From positions 54,205 through 118,204 of the forward strand of contig CAZCOG010000014.1 of assembly GCA_964500445.1 (NCBI GenBank): a stretch of DNA of 64,000 nucleotides, written 5' to 3'. The notes below the pieces were generated by a model. It was given only the letters and a program-made list of their open reading frames with translations, was not told the DNA's origin and ran no database searches. The DNA is from Persicitalea sp964500445. GTDB taxonomy: Bacteria; Bacteroidota; Bacteroidia; Cytophagales; Spirosomataceae. Shown here one piece after another: positions 36,097 through 45,549 of the stretch; position 1 is the first letter of the stretch, and the number at the start of each line of letters is the position of its first letter. Made by a program: the position numbers and the translations under genes.

Positions 36097-39000
36097 ATGA
36101 AAAAATCATTTAAAAAACAACTAATCTGCGTACTTATTGGCTTGGGAATGCTGAGCGCAGTGGCACCCTCCACCATGGCTCAAGTGAAGGGAATCAGCTA
36201 TACGCTGTCGCCCACCGGTGAGTACGTTTTCTGGGATAAAAACACGGGAATCAGCAATGGATTTTTGGTAGGAGGTCATCTGGGATTTGGATTTGGTGAA
36301 TTTGTAGAACTTCGGGCTACATATTTGCAAGATGTCAATAATCTTAAGCGTGATTTTAGTTCTTTGTCGCCAATGGCTCTGAAAAACGCTCAACTGGATA
36401 CGGTTGGTGTAAGCGTACAACGTTGGGGGGGCGACCTCAAGCTAAACCTTAGTCGAGGCGGTCTGGTACCCTACGTAACCGTTGGTACGGGGGTACAGAC
36501 TATCGGTGCCGACACAATGGCCAAGTTTAAGAACATTTACGTTTCAGCCGGAGCTGGACTCCAATTCAGTGGAGGTGACCGCTATACATTGAATGTGCAG
36601 GCAGTCAATACGGCTTTCAATGGTTCGCCCGTACGTAGTCTGACCACGGCTGCCGAACGTACCGCCAATAACCTGAGCACCGACGATTACCCGAACGAAC
36701 TGCTGAAAAACTGGTCGGTGCGAGCCTCCCTGATCCTTTATCTGGGCGGACGTCGTCCGGGCGAATTGACTGATGTCGACAAGGCATATCTCAACAACTT
36801 CTCGGGAGGCCTTAGCCTGCCCATCGAAGTGACGGCAGGACAGCTGAATTTTGGCAAAAGTCTCCCTTATGCCAACACTAGGTACGCAGGTGTAAGTACT
36901 GGTCTTAATTTCGGCCCTTATGTTGGTATCCGGGGCTTTTACTGGCGGGGACTTGAAGACGGCTATTTCTCTCAGTTTAGTAAGCTGGCACTTTACGGTG
37001 GCGAGGGGAAGTTTAAGCTCGGTACGGGCCAGGGACTTACACCGAGCATTCTGCTGGGTGGCGGTGTAATAGATGCCATGGATGGTTATCAGGCCGATAG
37101 TATTACCACTGGACCGCTTGACAAAAAAGGTTTTGTTTCCGGCGGATTGGGGTTGGATTTTCCATTTGGCCGAGCCGTAAAATTGACGGCTTATGCCAAA
37201 GCACTCCTGACTGCACCGGATTCGATCATCAATGCAGTCGATCCCAACAAACTCACTACGAGCTGGGCCTATGGTTTAAGCCTGAATCTACTGATCGGCA
37301 ACGGCATGAAGACTGTCGAATCGAGGAAAGAAGAATCGTACGACGAGTTGGTGATGAATAATCTGAAACGGGAGAAAAACCGCGCCGAAAACCTGAAAGA
37401 TGATTATGAAAAACGCGTAGATCGCCTTGATGATCTGATTAACGATGCCCGAAATGATGGAAATCGTCAGGCGCAGTATGATTTGCAGGATGAGCAGGAT
37501 CGTCTGGAAAAGGGAATTAGAGAGATCGAAGATTTGCAGGACAAAGAAGAAAGAGCAAACAGAGAAGCTTACAGAAAAGATGATGCTTTCCTGATTGATT
37601 TAAAGCCTACTGAATATCGCAACGAACTCGATGAAATAGAACAAAGGTATGGCCGAAGTGGAAACAACAGCCGCAACTATTTCAATGACCGCTCCAATCG
37701 CCGGGGTAACGATGCCAGAAATAATTATAACAGGAATGGTAGTGATAAAGAAATCGAGGCACTGGAAGAGCGTCTTAGATCCATCGAGCAGAAACTGGAT
37801 GATATGATGCGGAACAATCAGAACAATCGCCAGTATCCGTCAAACTATAATAACCGTAATAATGGTGATTACCGGAATAATAACGGCCGGAATGACGACT
37901 ACCGGAACTACAACAATGACAGAAACGGCAATCAGCAATATGATAGCCGCGACTACCGAAACAACCGCACCAACGATCGCTACGAACAAAACGATAATTT
38001 CCGAAATGATAACGGCAATTACGATGATGGACGTCGCAACATGAATGGTAATGCGGGTAGCAGGCGCAACGGTGCTTACCAACCCGACACCAACGATAAA
38101 ATGATGGCGCTTAAAGAAGAGCGGCAAAGAAGCGAAAACCTGCGTCAGGCCTACGAAGATCGCATCGATCAACTCGAAGACCAAATCAAAGAGGCTAATG
38201 ACAGAGGCGACAATCAGATGGAGTCTGACTTGAAAGCGGAAAAAGAGTCGCTCGAAAATGGAGTGCGGGACATCCGCGATGCTCAAGACCAGGAAGACCG
38301 GGCCAACCGTCGCGCCAACCTTGACAACGACCCTTCGCAGATTCGGATGGAATCAGATGAGTTTCGCACTATGATTGACGATGTGAACCAAAGAAATGAG
38401 AAATACCAGCGAGAAATTGATCGCTCGATGCAGAAGTTTGAGCAAAGAAGCGAGCGCCGGATGAATGACCTCCGTAATGAGCGGGATTCGTATCGTAACG
38501 ATATGGAGCAGGAAATGGAGGACCTTAAAAAGGAAATCCGTGATCTGCGCGCGGGAAGGTCTACAGAAAATAACCCCGATACTATTAATGATTCAGATGA
38601 CGATATGAATCGTAATGACCGTAGTACGCGTCGGTCTTACGACAGAGATGAGGATTCTGGTTCTTCAAATCGTGCCTCCTCGATGATGACTAGCAATAAC
38701 TACCTCACCGAACAGCAGCTCGCTTACCAGAGTAGAAACAAGGCAGAAGACGGTTTTTTCAGTTTACTGAACTATGATGGTTCTTCGGCAGTAGGGGGTA
38801 TCAACTTTGGTGGTGCAGCTACGCTGAACCTGGGTTTTCGTAATCACTTCCGGTACAAGACTACCAATTTTTATCTGATGCCTGAGGCCTTCTTTGGTTT
38901 TGGAGCCAGTAGTTCGTATGGCTTGTTTGCCAACGGAATCTACGATTTCGATATAAAGAATACCGAAAGTTTCAGTCCATACGCAGGTGCGGGTTTGGGT

Positions 39001-39168
39001 GTTATGAAAATCGGTGACCGGGAGGTAAACAATACCAAGCTGGCGTTCAATATTGTTCTGGGGGCAAATCTGTTCCAGGTAGCGGGCGGACGATTCTACG
39101 TCGATTATTCGATTCGTAATTTCTTTAAGTACAATCAACTCTCTGCGGGATATCGCCTGCCCTTTTAA
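36097..39168 (+). CDS. Large outer membrane protein: two beta-barrel-like regions joined by a duplicated coiled coil
   Basis: A 1023-residue protein that I do not recognise as a whole. Signal peptide 1-28. About 30-400 is beta-rich, with repeated alternating strands and Gly-rich turns typical of an outer-membrane barrel. At about 420-525 is a charged helical module beginning NLKREKNRAENLKDDYEKRV. About 530-665 is very rich in Asn, Arg, Asp and Tyr. At about 669-775 a second copy of the helical module begins ALKEERQRSENLRQAYEDRI. A further coiled coil leads to a C-terminal barrel-like region (about 890-1023) ending FKYNQLSAGYRLPF. The two helical modules share order and spacing (ENL..YE.R.D.L...I..A.D.G..Q...DL..E...LE.G.R.I.D.QD.E.RANR). 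Monocistronic with a strong terminator. Confidence 0.8.
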   Translation: MKKSFKKQLICVLIGLGMLSAVAPSTMAQVKGISYTLSPTGEYVFWDKNTGISNGFLVGGHLGFGFGEFVELRATYLQDVNNLKRDFSSLSPMALKNAQLDTVGVSVQRWGGDLKLNLSRGGLVPYVTVGTGVQTIGADTMAKFKNIYVSAGAGLQFSGGDRYTLNVQAVNTAFNGSPVRSLTTAAERTANNLSTDDYPNELLKNWSVRASLILYLGGRRPGELTDVDKAYLNNFSGGLSLPIEVTAGQLNFGKSLPYANTRYAGVSTGLNFGPYVGIRGFYWRGLEDGYFSQFSKLALYGGEGKFKLGTGQGLTPSILLGGGVIDAMDGYQADSITTGPLDKKGFVSGGLGLDFPFGRAVKLTAYAKALLTAPDSIINAVDPNKLTTSWAYGLSLNLLIGNGMKTVESRKEESYDELVMNNLKREKNRAENLKDDYEKRVDRLDDLINDARNDGNRQAQYDLQDEQDRLEKGIREIEDLQDKEERANREAYRKDDAFLIDLKPTEYRNELDEIEQRYGRSGNNSRNYFNDRSNRRGNDARNNYNRNGSDKEIEALEERLRSIEQKLDDMMRNNQNNRQYPSNYNNRNNGDYRNNNGRNDDYRNYNNDRNGNQQYDSRDYRNNRTNDRYEQNDNFRNDNGNYDDGRRNMNGNAGSRRNGAYQPDTNDKMMALKEERQRSENLRQAYEDRIDQLEDQIKEANDRGDNQMESDLKAEKESLENGVRDIRDAQDQEDRANRRANLDNDPSQIRMESDEFRTMIDDVNQRNEKYQREIDRSMQKFEQRSERRMNDLRNERDSYRNDMEQEMEDLKKEIRDLRAGRSTENNPDTINDSDDDMNRNDRSTRRSYDRDEDSGSSNRASSMMTSNNYLTEQQLAYQSRNKAEDGFFSLLNYDGSSAVGGINFGGAATLNLGFRNHFRYKTTNFYLMPEAFFGFGASSSYGLFANGIYDFDIKNTESFSPYAGAGLGVMKIGDREVNNTKLAFNIVLGANLFQVAGGRFYVDYSIRNFFKYNQLSAGYRLPF
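37654..38094 (+). repeat. Low-complexity Asn/Arg-rich coding stretch
   Basis: Within the large barrel gene, codons for Asn, Arg, Asp, Gly and Tyr dominate (repeats of the NNRN/DYRNN type, such as NNRNNGDYRNNNGRNDDYRN). It separates the two coiled-coil copies and is likely an unfolded spacer. Boundaries are approximate. Confidence 0.7.
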
Positions 39169-39206
39169 GGGTAGATTCCAGTGATAACAAATAAAAGTAA
39201 GCATAA

Positions 39207-39241
39207 AAAAGGGCGACCTCCAAATCGGAGGTCGCCCTTTT
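39207..39241. terminator. Bidirectional terminator
   Basis: A perfect 15-bp stem AAAAGGGCGACCTCC / GGAGGTCGCCCTTTT with loop AAATC lies between two convergent outer-membrane genes. It has A and T tracts on both sides, so it can serve both. Confidence 0.9.
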
Positions 39242-39261
39242 AAAACTTAAATCCTTACGCT

Positions 39262-39936
39262 TTACAGGAATGAGAAACCCAGCGTGGCCTGGAAAAGATT
39301 TCCTTTTTTGTTCAATTTGGCCGCTGTGTTGGCATTATCGTACTGGATATTCACTACGTCATTTACATTACCTTCGTAACGCACATCAAGGCTAAGGCGA
39401 CCAAAGTCAACTCCGATACCAGCTTGATAGCCGAAGGCCACGTTGTTATCAACGGTAGTGTTTACATCGCCGTCACCGTCGAAGTACTTGTCAAACGAAT
39501 CGCTGATTTTTCCGGAATCCGACAAGCGGAAAGAAGCCACCGGGCCAATGTTGACACGGAAAACTTTTGCAAAACGATAACCTAGTAGTACTGGGACATC
39601 AAAATTGCTGAACCGAACGTCGACTTTTCCCTCATCGTTCTGTACTCCATTTTCATAAATACTGTATTGTCCGCCTTTTTGAGATAAGAGTAGTTCAGGC
39701 TGTACGTAGAATTCCCGCCCAAACCGCATGAAGACACCACCGACGAATCCTACGGAGCGGGTGCCATTATCTCTAAAATTGAATGCTCCATTTCCGATGG
39801 CTAGGTCGTTTCCAACGGTATTGGAAAGGTTAGCGCCTGCTTTGATCCCCAAACGGAAAAAAGGATCGTATTCTCCTTGCGCCTGAGCGCCATAGCTTAG
39901 TAAGGTGGCTAATGCCACAACAAATAGTTTTTTCAT
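39262..39936 (-). CDS. Outer membrane beta-barrel protein (PorT-like)
   Basis: A 224-residue exported protein with a signal ending YGAQAQ and an eight-stranded barrel pattern (GIKAGANLSNTVGN, VGFVGGVFMRFG, FYVQPELLLSQKGGQYS, FGYQAGIGVDFGRLSLDVRYEG). It ends in an aromatic C terminus (ATLGFSFL) as expected for an outer-membrane barrel. It belongs to the outer-membrane beta-barrel family common in Bacteroidota. No function beyond this is implied. Confidence 0.88.
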   Translation of the reverse strand: MKKLFVVALATLLSYGAQAQGEYDPFFRLGIKAGANLSNTVGNDLAIGNGAFNFRDNGTRSVGFVGGVFMRFGREFYVQPELLLSQKGGQYSIYENGVQNDEGKVDVRFSNFDVPVLLGYRFAKVFRVNIGPVASFRLSDSGKISDSFDKYFDGDGDVNTTVDNNVAFGYQAGIGVDFGRLSLDVRYEGNVNDVVNIQYDNANTAAKLNKKGNLFQATLGFSFL

Positions 39937-40313
39937 GATTTTCTTGGTGGTTAATTAGTAATAAAAATTGTATTAAAAATAGAATGCCAGTGGCTCTCAC
40001 TTGGTGAATTCCAGTTTTGTACAAGCCATAATGGGAAGCGCATTCCCCGGTTTATTTTTATGAAGTATTAAAAAAGGTAAAGCTGGTCGAAAAGTGTTTG
40101 TACAAAACTGAACGCTCATTTTTATAACAATTCAAAGTCCATTTCCCCCTACGATAGAGTCGGTTTCTCCTGAGAATCATGGTATGACCATCACACTTTT
40201 GGAAGGATTTTAGGGTAGGGACGCCCGTACCACAGGCTAAAACGTTAATTTTGCATCCGCTTACAAGGCAGAAACCAGACATCAACCTCCGATAACAATA
40301 CCAACAACCACGC
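39937..40313. other. Intergenic region between divergent genes
   Basis: 377 bases without a gene. A TAATTTTG element at 40246-40253, about 60 bases before leuS, fits the -7 part of a Bacteroidota promoter, but no -33 box is found at the right distance. No T-box or other leader RNA was seen. Confidence 0.4.
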
Positions 40314-43124
40314 ATGAGCGAGTACAACCACCGCGAGATCGAGCAGAAATGGCAGCAATTTTGGGAAGAAAACCAAACTAACCGCGTCCAAATAAATCAG
40401 TCTAAACCAAAATTTTACGTCCTTGATATGTTTCCCTATCCCTCGGGAGCGGGGCTGCACGTGGGTCATCCGCTGGGGTATATTGCCTCAGATATTTATG
40501 CTCGTTACAAGCGTTCGAAAGGTTTCAATGTACTGCATCCGATGGGCTTCGATAGCTTCGGATTACCTGCTGAGCAATATGCTATCCAGACCGGGCAGCA
40601 CCCGGCTCTCACGACTGAGCAAAACATTACCCGTTACGTCGAGCAGCTCAAAAATTTGGGTTTTGCCTACGATTGGAACCGTGAAGTCCGCACCTCCGAT
40701 CCTGGTTTTTATAAGTGGACTCAGTGGATTTTCAGCGAGTTATTCAATAGCTGGTACAATAACAAAACGGATAAGGCTGAGCCCATCGCCACGCTGACGG
40801 AAGAGTTTGCGCATCGGGGCAACGGACGGGTCGATGCCGTTTGTGATGAAGAAACACCCCACTTTACAGCGCTGGAATGGAAGGCTATGAGTGAGGAAGA
40901 ACAATACAAAATGACGCTCAACTACCGCCTGACTTACGTAGCCGATGCTACCGTCAACTGGTGCGCTGGTCTTGGATCTGTGTTGTCCAACGACGAGGTC
41001 AAGGATGGCGTGTCGGAACGCGGCGGTTTTCCGGTGGAGCAAAAACTGATGCGGCAATGGATGATGCGTATCACCGCTTACGCCCAGCGATTGCTCGACG
41101 GGCTGGACACTATCGACTGGACGGAATCCCTGAAAGAGCAGCAGCGCAACTGGATTGGTCGCTCAGTAGGGGCGATGGTAAAGTTTGGTATCGACGGCCA
41201 TGCCGGAAAAAATATTGAGGTTTTTACTACTCGCGTAGATACGATTTATGGGGTGACATTTATGGTACTGGCACCCGAACACGAATTAGTAGCCCAGATC
41301 ACCACCGCCGAACAGCAGGCCGAAATCGACGCGTATCTGGAAAAAACCAAGCGCAAATCTGAGCGCGACCGGATGGCGGATGTCAAGACGGTGTCGGGAG
41401 CGTTCACGGGGGCGTATGCCGTTAATCCTTTTAACGAAGAAAAAGTACCTATTTACATTGCCGATTACGTACTGGCGGGCTACGGCACCGGGGCCGTGAT
41501 GGCCGTACCCTCCGGCGACCAGCGCGACTGGAATTTTGCCAAACACTTCGACCTGCCCATCGTTCCGATTCTGGACGCGCAGCAAAACATCGATACCGAA
41601 GCCGACCCGACGAAAGAGGGAAAGTACATCAACTCGGGAATCATCGACGGTCTGACTTACGCCGAAGCCACGCCCGTACTTGTGGCCTGGATGGAAGAGC
41701 GTAAAATCGGAAAAGCCAAAATCAACTACCGCCTGCGCGACGCCGTGTTTAGCCGCCAGCGTTATTGGGGCGAACCCGTCCCCATCTACTATAAGGAAGG
41801 CAGCGACGGTCAGCCGCTTCCCTACCTATTGCCGGAATCTGACCTGCCGCTGGAACTACCACCGGTGGATAAGTACCTGCCCACCGAAAACGGCGAACCG
41901 CCGCTGGGTCGCGCCGAAGGCTGGAAGTACCACGGCAAGTATGAGTATGAACTCAGCACCATGCCGGGCTGGGCGGGTAGTAGCTGGTACTGGTACCGCT
42001 ACATGGATGCGCAGAATAATCAGGAATTTGCTTCGCCCGAAGCTATCGACTACTGGCGCGACGTGGACCTCTACCTCGGTGGCACCGAACACGCTACGGG
42101 ACACTTGCTATACAGCCGGTTCTGGAATAAATTCCTGAAAGACCGCGGCTTCGTTCCCGAAGAAGAGCCGTTCAAAAAGCTCATCAATCAGGGCATGATT
42201 CAGGGACGGAGTAGTTTTGTGTATCGGGTTAAGAGCGATGATTATTCCAAACCTGTTTTTGTAAGTGCGGGTTTGCGGGATCAATATGAGGTCTCAGCAT
42301 TGCACGTAGACGTCAACATCGTGGAAAACGACGTGCTGGACATCGAAAAATTCAAAACTACCCGTCCGGATATCGCAGGAGAGGGTGCCGAGTTTATTCT
42401 GGAAGACGGAAAGTACATCTGCGGCGTGGAGGTAGAAAAAATGTCGAAGTCCAAGTTCAACGTCGTCAACCCCGATGACATCGTGGAACGCTACGGAGCC
42501 GACACGCTGCGGCTTTACGAAATGTTCCTCGGCCCGCTGGAACAGGCCAAGCCCTGGAATACCAACGGCATCGACGGTACTTATCGTTTCATCCGCAAAT
42601 TCTGGCGGCTATTTTACAACGACAACGGCGATTGGATCGTAACCGACGAGGCCCCGAGCAAGGATGAGCTTAAAGTACTGCACAAAACCATCAAGAAAGT
42701 ACAGGAGGATATCGAAAGCTTCTCGTTCAACACGGCGGTAAGTGCTTTTATGGTTTGCGTTAATGAACTGGGTAGTTTGAAGTGTCACAAGAAAGCCATT
42801 CTCAGCGAGCTGGTGGTACTGCTTTCACCCTACGCGCCGCACATTACGGAGGAGCTGTACGCCGCGCTTGGCTACGAAGCGGGTACTTTGGCTCAGGCCG
42901 CTTTCCCAACCTGGCAACAAGAGTACGTGACCGACGATGTATTCGAGTACCCAATCCAGATCAACGGCAAGGTACGGGCGACGATTTCGTTCCCGCTCGA
43001 CACGGTTCCTGCCGACATCCAGAAGGAAGTACTGGCTAACGAAACCGTACAGAAATGGCTGGATGGCAAATCGCCCAAGAAGGTGATCGTCGTGCCGAAG
43101 CGGATCGTGAATGTGGTGATTTGA
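40314..43124 (+). CDS. leuS: Leucyl-tRNA synthetase
   Basis: A 936-residue class I aminoacyl-tRNA synthetase charging tRNA-Leu. The HIGH motif is HVGH (residues 49-52) within PYPSGAGLHVGHPLGY. The editing domain lies in the middle (with VMAVPSGDQRDWNFA). The KMSKS motif is at 709-713 (EKMSKSKFNVVNPDDIV). The anticodon-binding region and the C-terminal domain (PIQINGKVRATISFP) close the protein. The size and order match bacterial LeuS. It stands alone between a divergent outer-membrane gene and an AT-rich orphan. Confidence 0.98.
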   Translation: MSEYNHREIEQKWQQFWEENQTNRVQINQSKPKFYVLDMFPYPSGAGLHVGHPLGYIASDIYARYKRSKGFNVLHPMGFDSFGLPAEQYAIQTGQHPALTTEQNITRYVEQLKNLGFAYDWNREVRTSDPGFYKWTQWIFSELFNSWYNNKTDKAEPIATLTEEFAHRGNGRVDAVCDEETPHFTALEWKAMSEEEQYKMTLNYRLTYVADATVNWCAGLGSVLSNDEVKDGVSERGGFPVEQKLMRQWMMRITAYAQRLLDGLDTIDWTESLKEQQRNWIGRSVGAMVKFGIDGHAGKNIEVFTTRVDTIYGVTFMVLAPEHELVAQITTAEQQAEIDAYLEKTKRKSERDRMADVKTVSGAFTGAYAVNPFNEEKVPIYIADYVLAGYGTGAVMAVPSGDQRDWNFAKHFDLPIVPILDAQQNIDTEADPTKEGKYINSGIIDGLTYAEATPVLVAWMEERKIGKAKINYRLRDAVFSRQRYWGEPVPIYYKEGSDGQPLPYLLPESDLPLELPPVDKYLPTENGEPPLGRAEGWKYHGKYEYELSTMPGWAGSSWYWYRYMDAQNNQEFASPEAIDYWRDVDLYLGGTEHATGHLLYSRFWNKFLKDRGFVPEEEPFKKLINQGMIQGRSSFVYRVKSDDYSKPVFVSAGLRDQYEVSALHVDVNIVENDVLDIEKFKTTRPDIAGEGAEFILEDGKYICGVEVEKMSKSKFNVVNPDDIVERYGADTLRLYEMFLGPLEQAKPWNTNGIDGTYRFIRKFWRLFYNDNGDWIVTDEAPSKDELKVLHKTIKKVQEDIESFSFNTAVSAFMVCVNELGSLKCHKKAILSELVVLLSPYAPHITEELYAALGYEAGTLAQAAFPTWQQEYVTDDVFEYPIQINGKVRATISFPLDTVPADIQKEVLANETVQKWLDGKSPKKVIVVPKRIVNVVI

Positions 43125-43325
43125 TTGATATTGAATGAGTGAATGTCAAATAGATCCTCACGATGATAGGTGTACAACAGACTTTTCCGTCACGAAATTT
43201 ACGGAATCTATAACTGGGTTGTCAGTTAATATGAATTTATAACGACCAAACTAATCCTACGAAAGCTGTGAGGGGCGTTTATCGGAATCACTATTTTTTT
43301 TTGTAAAAAACGGATATTTGTAGTT

Positions 43326-43706
43326 ATGAAAGCACTAATAAAAAAGGGGAAAGTACATACGCCTATTAATTTTTCAGACAGAAACTTTAATTATAATCTT
43401 TATTGTAAAGAGGTTTTTATTAGTGAAGAGATAGAAACATCAACGGTAGTGCTCTCATTAACCTTCATTAAGCAATCTTTTAATGGTGGTGATTTTGATG
43501 AACTTTTGGAAAACATAGATAAGGTGTACTCTATTACCTTTCGAGATAACTATGTGATAAAAAATATTAAAGATTTTCTCAGACTAAATAACAGAAGTAC
43601 CTTCAAAACAAGGCTGGAAATTTCAATAGAAAATGAGATTTACTTTATGAGCGTTAAATTAAGAATGCCTAATACAACGACGCTTCAAGTTGTCAAAATA
43701 GACTAA
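43326..43706 (+). CDS. AT-rich orphan, hypothetical protein
   Basis: A 126-residue protein without signal peptide or membrane helix, of mixed alpha/beta type (NYVIKNIKDFLRLNNRS). I recognise no family. Its codon use is strongly A/T-ending (many AAA, AAT, ATA, TTT), unlike leuS before and the M20 gene after, which are near 50-55% GC. This suggests recent acquisition or relaxed selection. The ATG start at 43326 lies five bases after a weak G-poor leader; the frame is otherwise long and clean. Confidence 0.6.
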   Translation: MKALIKKGKVHTPINFSDRNFNYNLYCKEVFISEEIETSTVVLSLTFIKQSFNGGDFDELLENIDKVYSITFRDNYVIKNIKDFLRLNNRSTFKTRLEISIENEIYFMSVKLRMPNTTTLQVVKID

Positions 43707-43763
43707 GAGTTCTTTCTGTCCTGCTTCTAGAAAAAAAGAGGCAATTATTCATCAAAGCGCGTA

Positions 43764-45083
43764 TTATTTAACTCCCGCCTCTGCCAGCAGCACCAGCAGG
43801 GTACGCTGCATGGCCAAGTGGGACTGGTCGTCAAGCCACCATTCGTTCAGGGCGTGTGCGCCACCGCCTTTGCCGCCTGCGCCAATTGTAATGGCAGGTA
43901 CTCCTTTGGAAAATGGGATATTGGAATTGGTAGAACCTACCCGCAGCGCGGGCTGTGCACCTACGTAACCCGTGGCGGCGATGGCTCGCTGCACCAGCGG
44001 ATTATTCTGGTCGATGCTGCCGGAAGGACGATCACCTACCATCTCGATATCAACTGTGAGATCAGGGCCAAGCCTTTTCATGGCATTTTCTTCGCGCAGG
44101 GCACGTTGGATAGCGGCCTGGAACAATTTATCAATGCCCGCAAGTTGTTCAGGACTTTCGGAGCGCATGTCTACCTGCATGTACGACTCAAAGGGAATGG
44201 CGTTTACCGAAGTGCCCCCACCCACGATACCCACGTTGTAGGTCGTGCGGACGCCCTGCTTCGTAAACTTATCGGCATCCTGAGTAAAGTAATAGATGGC
44301 CCGGCCCAACGCCCCGTGAGGATTCACCAGCCCAAACGAACCCGACGAGTGCCCACCCGGTCCTTTAAACGTCACCAGATAGCGGTGCGAACCCAGTCCG
44401 CGGTGCGTGATACTCGATGAACCTAACCCATCGATGGCGATGTAAGAATCGATTTTCAGGCCGGGGGTGTTGAACAGCTTCTTTACGCCCCGCAGGTCAC
44501 CGAGTCCTTCTTCGCCTACCGTACCGATGAAAAGGACATCGGCGTCGGTTTCGACGCCCGTTTTTTCCATCACGTCCAGAATCGTCAGTACCATCGCCAG
44601 GCCGCGGGTGTCGTCACCCACGCCGGGGGCGTAAAGGGTATCGCCGCGTTGCTTGATTTTTACGTCGGTTTCGGCGGGAAACACCGTATCGAGGTGGGCT
44701 TCCAGTACCACGGTTTTCTTACCTGACTTGCCGCGTCGTTTTGCCAGCACATTGCCTACCTCATCTATCCAGACGGAATCGGCCCCGGCTTGGCGGAGCA
44801 TATCGGCGTAGGCGCGTCCCCGTACCTCTTCGGTGAAGGGTGGGGCAGGAATTTCCGTGAGCGTAATCAGGTTTTGGCGCGTCCAGGCTTCGCGTTCAGG
44901 GAACATCGCCAGGGCTTTTTTTACGCTGGGAGCCTGGGCCAGGGCCTTTATTTCGTCGGTGTACTGTTTGGCGGCCACTGCCTTCTCTGGCCTGGCCGAT
45001 TCCTTTTCTTCGTTCTGGGCGTGAACCAGAAAAGAAGCGGAAGTTAGCGCGGCCAATACAGCCGTTCGGAAAAGTGGATTCAT
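43764..45083 (-). CDS. M20 family metallopeptidase
   Basis: A 439-residue exported peptidase. Signal peptide 1-22. The metal site has the His in VVLEAHLDTVFP, the bridging Asp in GVGDDTRGLA and the Glu pair in GTVGEEGLGD; a later His is in GGGAHALNEW. The inserted dimerisation domain contains HSSGSFGLVNPHGALG. The layout is that of PepT/CPG2-like peptidases, so di- or tripeptides or N-acyl amino acids are likely substrates. The start at 45083 opens the signal directly. Confidence 0.92.
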   Translation of the reverse strand: MNPLFRTAVLAALTSASFLVHAQNEEKESARPEKAVAAKQYTDEIKALAQAPSVKKALAMFPEREAWTRQNLITLTEIPAPPFTEEVRGRAYADMLRQAGADSVWIDEVGNVLAKRRGKSGKKTVVLEAHLDTVFPAETDVKIKQRGDTLYAPGVGDDTRGLAMVLTILDVMEKTGVETDADVLFIGTVGEEGLGDLRGVKKLFNTPGLKIDSYIAIDGLGSSSITHRGLGSHRYLVTFKGPGGHSSGSFGLVNPHGALGRAIYYFTQDADKFTKQGVRTTYNVGIVGGGTSVNAIPFESYMQVDMRSESPEQLAGIDKLFQAAIQRALREENAMKRLGPDLTVDIEMVGDRPSGSIDQNNPLVQRAIAATGYVGAQPALRVGSTNSNIPFSKGVPAITIGAGGKGGGAHALNEWWLDDQSHLAMQRTLLVLLAEAGVK

Positions 45084-45183
45084 CGGGGGCAGATCATATT
45101 TAGCGTTAGAATCTCCAAATATAAAGATTCTGTTTGTTGGTGGGCGACATCCATATATTTACTTTTTTGAAAAAATCCTTACC

Positions 45184-45227
45184 TCAAAAATAAGTGGCCC
45201 CGTTGGAACATCAGGTTCAACGGGGCC
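45184..45227 (-). terminator. Terminator of the icd operon
   Basis: GGCCCCGTTGGAAC (45196-45209) faces GTTCAACGGGGCC (45215-45227) with one bulged G, a stem of 13 bp and a loop of 5. On the minus strand it is followed by CTTATTTTTG, so it ends the minus-strand operon whose last gene stops at 45263. Confidence 0.75.
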
Positions 45228-45262
45228 GTATGAGGCAGTCCTTTTATTGATGGAGAAGATGC

Positions 45263-45547
45263 CTATTCTACTACCGAAAGTACCAATGTGCCGTTGATTT
45301 CCAGAGTTTTGCCTTCCTTTCCGACTTCCTTCAGGAAGGCAATCAGCGATTTGTTGATTTCTTTCAACTCGGCTATGCGCTTTTCAGAGTGCGAAACATC
45401 GTCGCCGAAGCCGAAGCGGATTTGCCGGGAAAGCGTTTCCACGTTGTGGTAATTGATCTTGTTCTGAATTAATGAGAACAAAACCTTTCCCGCTTCTTCG
45501 GGAGAAAACGCACCTTTTACCAGTTCAAATTCGAATTGCTTTTCCAT
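45263..45547 (-). CDS. Small helical protein B, paralogue of its neighbour
   Basis: A 94-residue protein without signal peptide: FELVKGAFSPEEAGKVLFSLI, then a charged helix and the ending KTLEINGTLVLSVVE. It aligns with the 81-residue protein encoded just upstream in the operon. Both have (I/V)KGxFxPxxA, then KIxYH, a charged coiled-coil helix and a C-terminal GK(I/T)..(I/L)N.T... strand pair. It starts two bases after the stop of that gene. I recognise no named family; the pair is probably a tandem duplication that may form a heterodimer. Confidence 0.75.
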   Translation of the reverse strand: MEKQFEFELVKGAFSPEEAGKVLFSLIQNKINYHNVETLSRQIRFGFGDDVSHSEKRIAELKEINKSLIAFLKEVGKEGKTLEINGTLVLSVVE

Positions 45548-45549
45548 GC

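Noticed and set aside
37840..38286. Antisense frame rich in Val and Ile, looking like a membrane protein
   Set aside because: It is the mirror of the Asn/Arg-rich coding stretch, whose codons give Val and Ile on the other strand.
39937..40313. T-box or leader peptide before leuS
   Set aside because: No T-box core or leucine-rich leader was found; Bacteroidota do not usually use T-boxes.
41680..42138. Plus-strand frame of 152 codons inside leuS
   Set aside because: It is another frame of the leuS editing region; the leuS frame is unbroken and essential.
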